Notes under the pieces: model-generated
Told to the model about the DNA's origin: nothing
Database searches by the model: none
What the model saw: the letters and a program-made list of their open reading frames with translations, nothing else
NCBI RefSeq assembly: GCF_016469035.1
Contig: NZ_JAEHJZ010000019.1
Coordinates: 1 to 37,112, forward strand
Direction of reading: 5' to 3'
From: Gelidibacter salicanalis
GTDB taxonomy: Bacteria > Bacteroidota > Bacteroidia > Flavobacteriales > Flavobacteriaceae
DNA: 37,112 nucleotides
Program-made: the position numbers and the translations under genes
Shown: piece after piece, positions 24,492-33,887 of the stretch
Position numbering within the stretch: position 1 is the first letter of the stretch
How the letters are laid out: the number at the start of each line of letters is the position of its first letter

Positions 24492-25586
24492 GAGTAATTT
24501 CTCCACCTCATCAACAATATCCTTTGTAGCATTTACCAAGGCCAATTTTTTGATGTTGGTACTCAATTGCCGTTGTTTTTCAGCAGATGACACCAATTGA
24601 GAAAATTTATTTTCAAAATCGACCTCTAAGTCAGATTCCTTAATCAAAAGCGCCGCATCTTTATCAACCACAGCCATCGCGTTTTTAGTTTGATGGTCTT
24701 CCGCCACATTTGGCGACGGAATAAAAATAACTGGTTTCCCAACCACACATAATTCTGAAACTGAACTTGCTCCTGCCCTAGAGATTATAAAATCTGCAGC
24801 AGCATAAGCAAGATCCATGTTATTTAAAAATGCATGGACCTGTACATTTTCATTTCTATTATATTTTTTATAGGTATCATGGTATAATTTGCCACACTGC
24901 CAAATAACCTGAACGTTTTGGGTTTGAAAAAATTCCAATTCTTTTTCAATTAATTCGTTGATCCGTTTTGCCCCCAAACTTCCACCCAAAACCAATAAAG
25001 TATATTTCCCGTGATTTTGTTTGAATGCCTCTTTTCCTTCTATCAACTTTGTATCAATCTGCAATAAATCTTGACGAATTGGGTTACCCGTTTTAATCAG
25101 TTTATCTTTTGGAAAAAAGCGTTCAAGGCCATCATAAGCCACACAAATTTTATTCACTTTCTTCCCCAATAATTTATTGGTGATCCCCGGGAATGAATTC
25201 TGCTCCTGTATTAAACTCGGAATACCTTTAGATGCCGCAACGTGCAATAAAGGCCCGCTAGCGAAACCACCCGTACCAATAGCCACATCAGGTTTAAAGG
25301 TTTTTATAATTTGTCGTGCACGCATTAAGCTCACCACCAATTTGGCGGGGAAAGCTAAATTTTTAAAGGTGAGTTTGCGCTGAATTCCCGAAATCCAAAG
25401 CCCTTCAATTTCATAACCCGCTTGAGGTACTTTTTCCATTTCCATCCGGTCTAAAGCACCCACAAAAAGAAACTTTGCATCTGGAAAACGCGACTTCAAC
25501 TCATTGGCAATAGCAATGGCAGGATAAATATGTCCGCCTGTGCCGCCTCCTGAGAGAATGATGTGATATGGTTTCTTTTCTGCCAC
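24471..25586 (-). CDS. murG: Undecaprenyl-PP-MurNAc-pentapeptide GlcNAc transferase
   Basis: Converts lipid I to lipid II at the inner face of the membrane. 371 residues, GT28 fold. The N-terminal [11 protein letters not shown] (13-23) binds the diphosphate. [12 protein letters not shown], the [15 protein letters not shown] hinge and the UDP-GlcNAc site [13 protein letters not shown] and [12 protein letters not shown] are intact. It starts with GTG at 25586. The end is unusual: the last residues IENRE and the TAG stop are encoded by a GAGAATA repeat array, so the C-terminal tail depends on repeat copy and phase. ftsW lies 110 bases upstream, also across a heptamer array. Confidence 0.97.
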   Translation of the reverse strand: MAEKKPYHIILSGGGTGGHIYPAIAIANELKSRFPDAKFLFVGALDRMEMEKVPQAGYEIEGLWISGIQRKLTFKNLAFPAKLVVSLMRARQIIKTFKPDVAIGTGGFASGPLLHVAASKGIPSLIQEQNSFPGITNKLLGKKVNKICVAYDGLERFFPKDKLIKTGNPIRQDLLQIDTKLIEGKEAFKQNHGKYTLLVLGGSLGAKRINELIEKELEFFQTQNVQVIWQCGKLYHDTYKKYNRNENVQVHAFLNNMDLAYAAADFIISRAGASSVSELCVVGKPVIFIPSPNVAEDHQTKNAMAVVDKDAALLIKESDLEVDFENKFSQLVSSAEKQRQLSTNIKKLALVNATKDIVDEVEKLLRIENRE

Positions 25587-25618
25587 TACTTTTTTTATCT
25601 TTTATAAATAATCCCTTT

Positions 25619-25692
25619 TCTCTATTCTCTTCTCTCTTCTCTCTATTCTCTATTCTCTATTCTCTATTCTCTATTCTCTATTCTCTATTCTT
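25619..25692. repeat. TATTCTC tandem heptamer array between ftsW and murG
   Basis: Six perfect units and a seventh variant from 25644 to 25692, preceded by a degenerate CT-rich part from 25619 holding one more unit (25623-25629). It sits in the 110-base spacer, four bases from the ftsW stop. Confidence 0.92.
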
Positions 25693-25696
25693 CCAA

Positions 25697-26890
25697 CTAA
25701 ATTGCTTCACTCAATATTTCCAACGGATTGTCCAATCCTTCTTCTTGTTCTTTTAGTTCTTCTCTTTTTGCACTGACACTTAAAACAATGCCGATAGCCA
25801 AACAGGTCATCCAGATTGAGGTTCCACCGCTACTAATTAACGGTAAGGTTTGTCCCGTTACCGGAAACAACTCAACCGCAACCGCCATATTTATAAAGGC
25901 CTGAAAGACGATAGGCAACCCTACGCCTAACACCACTAATTTTCCAAAAACGGTTTCTGATTTTTGGGCGATGATGACTATTCTGAACAACATCCAACAG
26001 TATACCGTCAAAATGACCAGACCACCAATCAAACCGTATTCTTCAACAATAATCGCGAAAATAAAATCGGAGGACGACTGTGGCAAAAAGTTTTTTTGAA
26101 CACTCTTTCCTGGTCCCAACCCTGTGATTTCGCCAGTTGCTATTGCAATTTTTGCTTTTTCAATTTGATAATCGGCCTCTGTATCTTCTCCATTCGAAAA
26201 GTTTTCGATTCGGCTCATCCAGGTATCGATACGATTGGGCATCACCTCAGGAAACGCTTTAGCAGTCAACACAAACAATGCCAAGACAACCATTCCGGTT
26301 CCTATAATCACCGCCAAATACTTAATAGGATACCCACCAATAAATGTCAACACCATAACCATAGCAAACATAATGGCCGCTGTTGAAAAGTTAGCGGGAA
26401 GAATGAGTATAAGCACAAAAAAAACCGGCAGCCATAAAGGCAAAATAGACTCTTTAAAGGTGATGTTTCTATCTTGAATTTTTGAAAGGTAACGCGCCAC
26501 ATACACCATGAGCACCACAGCGGCTAGCGTAGAGGTCTGAAAGGACATCCCAACAATCGGGATTTGAATCCACCTGCTCGCGTTTGCCCCATCTATGGTT
26601 GTGCCCTGAAACATCGTCAACACCAATAATATAAGCACAATGGGCAACATGACTATAGATAAGCCCTTAAAATAACGGTACGGCACCCGATGTATACCAT
26701 ACATAATGGCAAAGCCTAAAAATAAATGCATAAAGTGTTTTACAAAAAAGGAAAAGGTACTGCCAGAACTACCAGTATATGCCAAATTACTGGAAGCACT
26801 GTACACCGGAAGGAATGAAAAAATTGCCAATAATGCGACAATTGCCCAAATCAATCGATCTCCTTTTATATGTGATAACAAATTATTCAT
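25697..26890 (-). CDS. ftsW: Lipid II polymerase FtsW (SEDS family)
   Basis: Polytopic glycosyltransferase that polymerises lipid II for septal wall together with FtsI. 397 residues with about ten membrane helices. Family landmarks are HRVPYRYFKG, the NASRWIQIPIVGMSFQ segment, LPANFSTAAIMFAMV with the central conserved region, GLGPGKSVQKNFLPQSSSDFIF in the large periplasmic loop, and FPVTGQTLPLISSGGTS near the end. A cytosolic Glu-rich tail follows the last helix. Position in the dcw cluster supports FtsW over RodA. It starts with ATG, 38 bases after murD ends. Confidence 0.95.
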   Translation of the reverse strand: MNNLLSHIKGDRLIWAIVALLAIFSFLPVYSASSNLAYTGSSGSTFSFFVKHFMHLFLGFAIMYGIHRVPYRYFKGLSIVMLPIVLILLVLTMFQGTTIDGANASRWIQIPIVGMSFQTSTLAAVVLMVYVARYLSKIQDRNITFKESILPLWLPVFFVLILILPANFSTAAIMFAMVMVLTFIGGYPIKYLAVIIGTGMVVLALFVLTAKAFPEVMPNRIDTWMSRIENFSNGEDTEADYQIEKAKIAIATGEITGLGPGKSVQKNFLPQSSSDFIFAIIVEEYGLIGGLVILTVYCWMLFRIVIIAQKSETVFGKLVVLGVGLPIVFQAFINMAVAVELFPVTGQTLPLISSGGTSIWMTCLAIGIVLSVSAKREELKEQEEGLDNPLEILSEAI

Positions 26891-26928
26891 AAAAAATACT
26901 TCTGCCCAAGGGGCAGGTTCAGGTGTGA

Positions 26929-28260
26929 TTATAAATTTCTAACCGCGTCTTTAAATTGACGGCCTCTATCTTCGTAACTTTCGAACAAATCAAAACTTGC
27001 ACATGCTGGAGACAACAACACTGTATCTCCTGTTTCAGCGATTTTATAGGCGATTTTCACAGCTTCACTCATGTATTGCGTCTCTACAATAGTATCGACC
27101 ATTTTACCGAAGGTCTCCATCAATTTTTCATTGTCTGCACCAAGGCAGATAATTGCCTTTACTTTTTCATTGACAAACTGAAATAATTCTTTATAATCAT
27201 TTCCTTTATCAACACCTCCTACAATCCAAACTGTAGGCGCATCCATGCTTTCTAATGCATAGTACGTAGCGTTAACGTTGGTTGCCTTTGAATCATTGAT
27301 GTATTGTACTTTATTAATTTTTAAAACGTGTTCCAAACGGTGCTCGACACCTTGAAAATTCTCTAAGCTCTCACGAATGGTCTGCTTTCTAATTTTCAAT
27401 AGATGCGCAACGGTTGATGCTGCCATTTGGTTTTTAATATTGTGCTTACCCTCTAAGGTTAAATTATTTGTTGGCATAATTATTTGGTTATTATCTATCG
27501 TTATTTTTATCTCTTCTTTATCTAAATATGCACCGTTCTCTATGGTTTTTACCAATGAAAACGGCAGTAATGTGGATTGAACTTTATGTGATTTGAGCCA
27601 TTCTGTAATCACCTCATCATCCGCATCATAAATCAGGTAATCGTCTTTAGTTTGGTTTAAGGCAATTCTAAATTTTGAATTGATATAGTTCTCAAACTTA
27701 TAATCATACCGGTCCAAATGGTCTGGTGTGATGTTTAGCAAAATGGCGATATGCGGTTTAAAATCAACAATATCATCCAATTGAAAACTACTGATCTCCA
27801 AAACATAATTTGGATAATCCTGTTCCAACACCTGTTGCGCAAAACTTTTACCAATGTTACCAGACAAACCAACCTCCAAATCCTTTTTTAAAATATGGTG
27901 AATCAGGGTTGCTGTAGTCGTTTTTCCATTGCTACCCGTTACTCCAATAATGGTAGCGCTGGTATATTTGGCCGCAAATTCAATCTCTGAAACAACTAAA
28001 ATTCCGTTGTCCCTGATTTGCTTAACCATAGGCGCTTTGTCAGGAATCCCCGGACTTTTCATCACGATGTCAGCATTCAGGATTTTTGATTCCGTGTGCT
28101 GCCCATCTTCAAATTCAATTTCATTATGTTTAAGAACGTCTTTGTACTTTTCTTTAATTTTTCCTTTATCTGAAAGGAACACTTCGTAACCCTTTGCTTT
28201 TCCTAAAAGCGCAGTTCCTACACCGCTTTCTCCACCTCCTAGAATTACCAGTCTTTTCAT
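26929..28260 (-). CDS. murD: UDP-MurNAc-L-alanine-D-glutamate ligase
   Basis: Adds D-Glu to UDP-MurNAc-L-Ala. 443 residues in the three Mur domains. It has the N-terminal ILGGGESGVGTALL (6-19), the P-loop GVTGSNGKTTTATL (107-119), EISSFQLDDI, the NITPDHLDRY block, GVEHRLEHV and NDSKATNVNATYYAL, which is typical of MurD, then LSPACASFDLFESYEDRG near the C terminus. It follows the four-helix-bundle gene by 14 bases, in the same operon. Confidence 0.97.
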   Translation of the reverse strand: MKRLVILGGGESGVGTALLGKAKGYEVFLSDKGKIKEKYKDVLKHNEIEFEDGQHTESKILNADIVMKSPGIPDKAPMVKQIRDNGILVVSEIEFAAKYTSATIIGVTGSNGKTTTATLIHHILKKDLEVGLSGNIGKSFAQQVLEQDYPNYVLEISSFQLDDIVDFKPHIAILLNITPDHLDRYDYKFENYINSKFRIALNQTKDDYLIYDADDEVITEWLKSHKVQSTLLPFSLVKTIENGAYLDKEEIKITIDNNQIIMPTNNLTLEGKHNIKNQMAASTVAHLLKIRKQTIRESLENFQGVEHRLEHVLKINKVQYINDSKATNVNATYYALESMDAPTVWIVGGVDKGNDYKELFQFVNEKVKAIICLGADNEKLMETFGKMVDTIVETQYMSEAVKIAYKIAETGDTVLLSPACASFDLFESYEDRGRQFKDAVRNL

Positions 28261-28295
28261 TTACGATTTTAGATTTACGATTTACGATTTCGGAT
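28261..28295. repeat. TTACGAT tandem heptamer, five units
   Basis: Units TTACGAT, TTTAGAT, TTACGAT, TTACGAT, TTCGGAT with period 7. They fill the whole 14-base gap between murD and the upstream gene and encode that gene's last residues and stop. Confidence 0.85.
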
Positions 28296-28628
28296 TGTTT
28301 TGATAGAGGCAACTATTATTGACAAAATCTCATTTGCCTCTGCATGCAATCGTCTTAACTCTATTTCTTCTTTATTAGAAACCTCTAAAAGCAATTCTAA
28401 AAAAAACATACTCTCATCAGCCTCCTCCTCTACAATTTTTAGCTTGTTTAAAAAGTCAGCGTCAGATTTTGCTCTACATGCAGCCCTATAATTCGCACCT
28501 ACGGAACTAGAACACCTGATCAATTGATTGCAATAGGCGTTATATTCTCTCGACACAGGGAATTTTGAACATAAATGCCAACAATCAGAGCCAAATTTTT
28601 TAGTTCTATTTTTTAGTATTTCCTTCAT
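28275..28628 (-). CDS. Four-helix-bundle protein (S23/23S rRNA IVP family)
   Basis: 117 residues, all helical. The pattern begins near FGSDCWHLCSKFPVSREYNA, continues with NQLIRCSSSVGANYRAACRAKSDADF, then LKIVEEEADESMFFLELLLE and a final helix EANEILSIIVASIKTIR. This is the TIGR02436/S23 four-helix-bundle family, first noted as a frame inside intervening sequences of 23S rRNA genes and later found widely as free genes; its role is unclear, perhaps RNA or nucleotide binding. Here it sits between mraY and murD in the dcw cluster, on the same strand with short gaps, so it should be co-transcribed. Its C-terminal RNRKS and stop come from a heptamer repeat, suggesting insertion or local remodelling. 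Confidence 0.9.
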   Translation of the reverse strand: MKEILKNRTKKFGSDCWHLCSKFPVSREYNAYCNQLIRCSSSVGANYRAACRAKSDADFLNKLKIVEEEADESMFFLELLLEVSNKEEIELRRLHAEANEILSIIVASIKTIRNRKS

Positions 28629-28667
28629 GCCAATCCCAAATCTTAATTCGTACGTCGTAATTCAACA

Positions 28668-29909
28668 TTATCTAATTTTCAAGGTCACAATGGACACAAT
28701 CGCTAGCAAAATTCCAATAATCCAAAATCGGGTTGCAATTTTACTTTCGTGATACCCTGATTTCTGATAGTGGTGGTGCAATGGCGCCATTTTAAAAATC
28801 CGCCGTCCTTCTCCATATTTCTGTTTGGTATATTTAAACCAACCGACCTGCATAACCACTGATAAATTTTCCGCTACGAAAATCCCACACAATACCGGAA
28901 TCAGCCATTCTTTACGTACTGCAATGGCAATAACCGCGATGATACCACCAATAGTCAAACTCCCTGTATCACCCATAAATACTTGCGCCGGATAGGTATT
29001 GTACCATAAAAACCCGATCAATGCACCAACAAAAGCCGCGATATAAATGGTGATTTCTTCCACCCTCGGGATAAACATAATATTCAGGTATTCAGAAAAG
29101 ATGATATTTCCTGAAAGCCATGCAAATATGCCCAGCGTGAGCACAATTATGGCCGATGTTCCTGCCGCCAATCCGTCAATCCCATCGGTTAAATTAGCAC
29201 CGTTTGATACCGCAGTGATAATAACGATAGTGACCAGAATGAAGATGATCCAGGCATATTTTTCAAGACTCGGACTGATCCAAGTAACTAAATGCGCATA
29301 ATCAAATTCATTTTCCTTTACAAAAGGAATGGTGGTTTTTGTCGATTTTTCTTCCGCCTTGAACAACTTCGATGCTTCCACATTAGGGTTCTCTGCTAAG
29401 ATTTCTTTTTGCTGGGCAATTGGCAATTTCTCTTTGATCGTTACATTTTCATTGAAATACAAGGTTGCACCTACAATGATTCCTAATCCGACCTGCCCTA
29501 GAACTTTAAATTTTCCTTTAAGACCTCCTTTGTCTCTTTTGAATTTTTTGATATAATCATCAATAAAACCGATAGTTCCCATCCAAAGCGTGGTCACCAC
29601 TAACAGGATGATATAGATGTTGTCAATCTTGGCAAACAACAGCACAGGAATTAAGGTGGCAATGATGATGATGATCCCTCCCATTGTTGGCGTTCCCGCC
29701 TTTTCAACTTGACCTTCCAATCCTAAATCCCTAATAGTTTCGCCAACCTGTTGCTTTTGCAAAAATCTAATAATGCGCTTCCCGTAGATTGTTGAAATTA
29801 GTAACGACAAAATGATTGTCATAGCTGCTCTAAAGGAGATATACCCGAGCAGGGATGATCCTGGAAAATCAAAGTGTTGTTTTAAAAATTCAAATAGGTA
29901 AAAAAGCAT
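28668..29909 (-). CDS. mraY: Phospho-MurNAc-pentapeptide translocase
   Basis: Transfers phospho-MurNAc-pentapeptide to undecaprenyl phosphate, making lipid I. 413 residues, about ten membrane helices. Catalytic and binding motifs are AGTPTMGG (71-78), the Asp pair in GFIDDYIKK (Asp117, Asp118), [10 protein letters not shown] (239-248), the VFMGDTGSL block and [13 protein letters not shown] hydrophilic insertion at about 155-210 makes it longer than the ~360 residues of E. coli MraY; this insertion is common in Bacteroidota. murE lies 151 bases upstream, with a heptamer array and a small hairpin in the gap. Confidence 0.97.
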   Translation of the reverse strand: MLFYLFEFLKQHFDFPGSSLLGYISFRAAMTIILSLLISTIYGKRIIRFLQKQQVGETIRDLGLEGQVEKAGTPTMGGIIIIIATLIPVLLFAKIDNIYIILLVVTTLWMGTIGFIDDYIKKFKRDKGGLKGKFKVLGQVGLGIIVGATLYFNENVTIKEKLPIAQQKEILAENPNVEASKLFKAEEKSTKTTIPFVKENEFDYAHLVTWISPSLEKYAWIIFILVTIVIITAVSNGANLTDGIDGLAAGTSAIIVLTLGIFAWLSGNIIFSEYLNIMFIPRVEEITIYIAAFVGALIGFLWYNTYPAQVFMGDTGSLTIGGIIAVIAIAVRKEWLIPVLCGIFVAENLSVVMQVGWFKYTKQKYGEGRRIFKMAPLHHHYQKSGYHESKIATRFWIIGILLAIVSIVTLKIR

Positions 29910-29929
29910 TTTTTAGTTTTAATGGTTGA

Positions 29930-29957
29930 CCCGCCTGAACGTTCCTTTCAGTACGGG
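29930..29957. repeat. Imperfect hairpin upstream of mraY
   Basis: CCCG-C-CTGAA, a seven-base loop, TTCAG-TA-CGGG. It is GC-rich against an AT-rich background and lies 20 bases before the mraY start, so it may be a dispersed palindrome or an mRNA structure. Confidence 0.45.
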
Positions 29958-29980
29958 CAGGTTGTTGATTAAGCTCAGCT

Positions 29981-30057
29981 TATTCTTTATTCTTTATTCT
30001 TTATTCTTTATTCTTTATTCTTTATTCTTTATTCTTTATTCTTTATTCTTTATTCTT
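29981..30057. repeat. TATTCTT tandem heptamer array between murE and mraY
   Basis: Eleven perfect units of TATTCTT (minus strand AAGAATA), ending three bases before the murE stop codon (30061-30063). Confidence 0.97.
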
Positions 30058-30060
30058 TCT

Positions 30061-31524
30061 CTATTTTCCGAGTTGTTGCAAAAATTCCTGAACGATTTTA
30101 TAATCGTCAAAATCCTTACGGACACCTTTTACTTCTTGATAGGTTTCATGGCCTTTTCCGGCAATCAGGATTATATCGTTGGGTTGCGCCATTTGACATG
30201 CCGTTTTAATAGCTTGCTTTCTATCGGAAATGGACACTGTTTTTTTGAAATTTTGAGGTTCGACACCTTTTTCAATGTCCTCTATAATGGTTTCTGGAAC
30301 TTCACTTCTTGGATTATCACTCGTAAATATGACCTTTGTACTCAAGGCTGAAGCAATATGTCCCATTTTAGGACGCTTGGTTTTATCTCTATCACCACCG
30401 CAGCCTACCACCGTAATCAGTTCTTCATTTTTTGTACGAATGCTGTTAATAGTTTCCAATACATTTTTAAGCGCATCTGGCGTATGTGCATAATCCACTA
30501 TAGCGGTAATCTTATCTTCAGAAATCAGGTATTGGAAACGCCCTGAAACACTTTCCAACTCACTTATCAATCGCAAATTTTCTGTTTTTTCGAGGCCTAA
30601 CAATTCTGCAGCAGCGTAAATAGCCAAAATGTTATAAGCGTTGAAATTGCCTATCAATCGCGTCCAAACCTCTTGATCATTTATTTTCAACAAAAGTCCA
30701 GTAAACTGATTTTCTAAAATCTGCGCTTGATAATCGGCGTATGTCTTTAAGGCGTAGGTATAGGTCTTTGCTTTCGTGTTTTGAAACATGACCAAACCAT
30801 TTTTATCATCGGTATTGACCAATGCAAAGGCAGTCTTTGGCAAGTTGTCAAAAAACGATTTTTTAACATCTCTATATTCCGCAAACGTGGCATGGTAATC
30901 TAAATGATCGTGCGACAGATTGGTAAAAATTCCACCTTCAAAATGCAAACCTTCGGTTCTATTTTGATGAATACCATGAGAACTCACTTCCATAAAACAA
31001 AACTCTACACCCTCTGCACTCATCAAACTCAAATATCTATTGATGGTCAAAGAATCTGGAGTTGTATGCGTCGCTTTATGCTCTATAGCATCTACCATAA
31101 CCTTGACGGTAGACAATAAACCCACTTTAAAACCTGCTTTCTTAAACAAGTGATACAACAACGTAGCCACCGTAGTTTTACCATTGGTACCTGTTACACC
31201 TACTAATTTTAAATTCTCTGAGGGATTGTGGTAAAAATTGGCCGCCATAAATGCTAAAGCCCTGCTCGCACTCTCCACAGAAATATAGGTAACGCTACTT
31301 TGCAAAGTTTCTGGCAAAGTTTCGCAAACCACAGCAACAGCACCTTTTTGGATAGCTAAATCAATATAGTGGTGTCCATCCGTAATGCTTCCCTTTATAG
31401 CTACAAAAACATCCCCTTGCGCTATGTTCCTAGAGTCGAAATGTATGGCATTAACGTCTACAGCCGTACTTCCAACAACGGCGTTGATGGTAACCTTATA
31501 TAATATGTCTTTTAATTGTGCCAT
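30061..31524 (-). CDS. murE: UDP-MurNAc-L-Ala-D-Glu:meso-DAP ligase
   Basis: Adds meso-diaminopimelate to the stem peptide. 487 residues. The P-loop is GVTGTNGKTTVATLL (109-123), and FMEVSSHGIHQNR and NLSHDHLDYH follow in the central domain. DYAHTPDAL and GCGGDRDKTKRPKMG belong to the C-terminal domain. Asp403-Asn-Pro-Arg406 (TSDNPRSE) is the motif that selects meso-DAP rather than lysine, so this organism should have DAP-type peptidoglycan. ATG start, one base after the ftsI stop. The stop codon adjoins a heptamer array. Confidence 0.97.
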   Translation of the reverse strand: MAQLKDILYKVTINAVVGSTAVDVNAIHFDSRNIAQGDVFVAIKGSITDGHHYIDLAIQKGAVAVVCETLPETLQSSVTYISVESASRALAFMAANFYHNPSENLKLVGVTGTNGKTTVATLLYHLFKKAGFKVGLLSTVKVMVDAIEHKATHTTPDSLTINRYLSLMSAEGVEFCFMEVSSHGIHQNRTEGLHFEGGIFTNLSHDHLDYHATFAEYRDVKKSFFDNLPKTAFALVNTDDKNGLVMFQNTKAKTYTYALKTYADYQAQILENQFTGLLLKINDQEVWTRLIGNFNAYNILAIYAAAELLGLEKTENLRLISELESVSGRFQYLISEDKITAIVDYAHTPDALKNVLETINSIRTKNEELITVVGCGGDRDKTKRPKMGHIASALSTKVIFTSDNPRSEVPETIIEDIEKGVEPQNFKKTVSISDRKQAIKTACQMAQPNDIILIAGKGHETYQEVKGVRKDFDDYKIVQEFLQQLGK

Positions 31525-31525
31525 T

Positions 31526-33526
31526 TTATATATTGAGATAGACTTCTTGATTGCGTTTTACTTTATGTCCTTTTTCTATGGATTGTTTTTTAACTACTCC
31601 AACACCTTGGAGCTTTACCGTTAGCCCCATGTTTTCCAACAGTGCTACAGCGTCCATTGCTGGCATGCCTGTAACATCTGGCATAATGGTTTTATGGGTT
31701 TGTGCCACATCATAATAGGATTCAAAATCTTTATTGACTATCGTGTTTTGAAAGTTTAAGGTTTCAACCTCGTCTGTAATTGGCGTATCCGTAAATATCT
31801 TTTGGGCAATTTTCTTAAATACAGGACCCGAAACATCTGCCCCATAATAGCCCACACTTTTATCTGGCTCATGGATAACAACGATACAGGAATACTTCGG
31901 ATTATCAGCTGGAAAAAACCCTGCAAATGAGGAGATGTAACTCAATTTATCTTTAGTGGCATAATCCTTCTGACAGGTCCCCGTTTTACCCGCCATTGAG
32001 AAGTTAGGTGAATACAGCTTACTACCCGTGCCGCGCTCCACGACGTTTTCCAATAACTTTTTGACCTTATCTACCGTCTCTTGAGAACAGATTCTAGGAT
32101 TGATCACTTCCTTTTTAAAGGGCACAATGGTTTTATCAAATTCGCGCACTTCGCGCAGAAACTGAGGTTTTACCATTTCGCCATTATTGGCAATCGCATT
32201 GTAAAAGGTCAAGGTCTGCAAGGGTGTAAATGACACACCATAACCGTATGCCATCCACTGCAGGGCAATACCACTCCAACGTCCGTTTTTAATTCTTGGA
32301 TCGGGGATAATAGGTTCCGGCTCACCAACGATTGCCAAATCCAAACTGTTGTTTAAATTCATGGCATACAACCGATCAATAAATTTGCTCGGGTTATCCT
32401 TATACGCTTTATCTATAGCGGCTACAATAGCTGTATTGGAAGAGACTTCGATCCCTTTGGCAATGGAAATCTTACCATAGCCACCGTGTTTTGAATCCCT
32501 AACTTTTTTGCCGTAATAACTCAATACACCTTTTTGGGTATCCACAATATCACTGGTGTCAATGACTTTATCTTCTAAAGCTGCGGTTATGGCCATGATC
32601 TTAAAAGTAGAACCAGGCTCATTACTTTCGCCAACGGCATAATTTAAGCGCTCATAGTAGTTCCCATTCTCATTTCTGCCCAAATTAGAAATGGCTTTGA
32701 TCTCACCCGTTTTAGTCTCCATGACAATCACGCTACCGTGATCTGCCTTATATTTTTCCAATTGTTCCAACAATGCATGATGGGCAATGTCCTGAATATT
32801 AACATCAATGGTGGTATAAACGTCATAGCCGTCTTGCGGCTCAATTTCATTATAATCTGTAATAGGCTTCCATTGGCCTTTGCCAATTTTTTGCTTCATG
32901 CGATGCCCATCCGTACCTCTCAAATACTTTTCTCCAAAGGCGCCATCAATACCGGCTCTGGTAACATAACCATCCTCATCTATACGCTCGTAGCCAATAG
33001 AACGTTGCGCAATACCACCCATCGGATGCTCACGCTTTGTCGTTTGCTCTACAATAAGTCCGCCTCTATATGCGCCAAGGTTTAATAATGGAAAATTTCG
33101 CAATCGTGCATAATCTGTATAATTGATATTTCTTGCCAGCAGAAAATATCTGTTTTTATTGACTCTTGCCTTTCGCAGCTCCTTTTGATAGTATCCGGAA
33201 GATTTGCCGGTGTATTTAGACAAGGAATCACTCAGGGGTTTTAAATATTTTTCGAATGTTTTATTTGTGGCCGTCAACGCGTCCACACGGATGTCATATT
33301 TCGGAATTGAAGTGGCCAACAAGCTGCCGTCAGAGGCGTATACATTACCACGGTTAGCTGGAATAGTCACATTTTTGACGGTTCGCTTTTCAGCTAAATC
33401 GCGATACTTGTCACCCTGCACCATTTGGATGGTGAACAATTTGAACACCACAGCCAATGCGATTACAAACATGATGCCTGCCACAAAGTACAATCTGTTC
33501 AATATGTTTTTTTCAGTGTCTGCCAC
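31526..33526 (-). CDS. ftsI: Septal peptidoglycan transpeptidase FtsI (PBP3) with PASTA domain
   Basis: Class B penicillin-binding protein that cross-links septal wall with FtsW. 666 residues. There is one N-terminal membrane helix (about 11-30), a dimerisation domain (about 45-220), and the transpeptidase domain with Ser306-x-x-Lys309 (EPGSTFKIM), Ser362-Ser-Asn (VSSNTAIV) and Lys514-Thr-Gly (AGKTGTCQ). A C-terminal PASTA domain (about 608-666, IMPDVTGMPAMDAVALLENM) is absent from E. coli FtsI but usual in this phylum. The start is GTG at 33526, overlapping the ftsL stop by one base (TAGTG), which suggests coupled translation. Confidence 0.97.
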   Translation of the reverse strand: MADTEKNILNRLYFVAGIMFVIALAVVFKLFTIQMVQGDKYRDLAEKRTVKNVTIPANRGNVYASDGSLLATSIPKYDIRVDALTATNKTFEKYLKPLSDSLSKYTGKSSGYYQKELRKARVNKNRYFLLARNINYTDYARLRNFPLLNLGAYRGGLIVEQTTKREHPMGGIAQRSIGYERIDEDGYVTRAGIDGAFGEKYLRGTDGHRMKQKIGKGQWKPITDYNEIEPQDGYDVYTTIDVNIQDIAHHALLEQLEKYKADHGSVIVMETKTGEIKAISNLGRNENGNYYERLNYAVGESNEPGSTFKIMAITAALEDKVIDTSDIVDTQKGVLSYYGKKVRDSKHGGYGKISIAKGIEVSSNTAIVAAIDKAYKDNPSKFIDRLYAMNLNNSLDLAIVGEPEPIIPDPRIKNGRWSGIALQWMAYGYGVSFTPLQTLTFYNAIANNGEMVKPQFLREVREFDKTIVPFKKEVINPRICSQETVDKVKKLLENVVERGTGSKLYSPNFSMAGKTGTCQKDYATKDKLSYISSFAGFFPADNPKYSCIVVIHEPDKSVGYYGADVSGPVFKKIAQKIFTDTPITDEVETLNFQNTIVNKDFESYYDVAQTHKTIMPDVTGMPAMDAVALLENMGLTVKLQGVGVVKKQSIEKGHKVKRNQEVYLNI

Positions 33527-33846
33527 TAGTTATCTTCTGATTTAACTTTTATTTTTTTAGGCGGAATAGAAGACGGTGCAATTTCCTTTTCTGCCATTTT
33601 TTTAACAATTCCGGATTCCATTTTAAGGCGCATCAATTTTGATCTTCCGTCTACAAAGGCTGAACGCCATTCTTTCACTTCATTGTTCAACCGTGCAATG
33701 TCATGTACTTTTTGGTCTGCACTGTGTGAACTCGCAATCATCACAATAGCCAATAAGGAAATGAAAATGATGATCCTCCAGTTCTTGAAAGAATCATCGC
33801 TGACCAAAAACTTACCTCTTAATATGTGATAAATATTATTTTTCAT
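33526..33846 (-). CDS. ftsL: FtsL-like cell division protein
   Basis: 106 residues: a cytosolic N terminus of about 22 residues, one membrane helix (about 24-41, WRIIIFISLLAIVMIASS), and a periplasmic helix with heptad-like spacing (ARLNNEVKEWRSAFVDGRSKLMRLKMESGI) as in the FtsL coiled coil, then a Lys/Pro-rich tail. Identification rests on size, topology and position between rsmH and ftsI; FtsL sequences are poorly conserved. It would join FtsQ and the FtsI-FtsW enzyme pair. Confidence 0.85.
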   Translation of the reverse strand: MKNNIYHILRGKFLVSDDSFKNWRIIIFISLLAIVMIASSHSADQKVHDIARLNNEVKEWRSAFVDGRSKLMRLKMESGIVKKMAEKEIAPSSIPPKKIKVKSEDN

Positions 33847-33887
33847 CGCAGTTCCTGCAAAGGCAAGAGTCTCTTTTTAATTAAATT

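Noticed and set aside
25964-26386. 140-codon plus-strand frame antisense to ftsW
   Set aside because: It lies wholly inside a well-supported gene and its translation is low-complexity and unlike a protein family.
24409-30057. Heptamer arrays considered as CRISPR-like repeats
   Set aside because: There are no spacers between units, the units are only 7 bases, and no cas genes are present.
29926-30351. 141-codon plus-strand frame over the murE end
   Set aside because: Its start is just translation of the TATTCTT array and the rest is antisense to murE.
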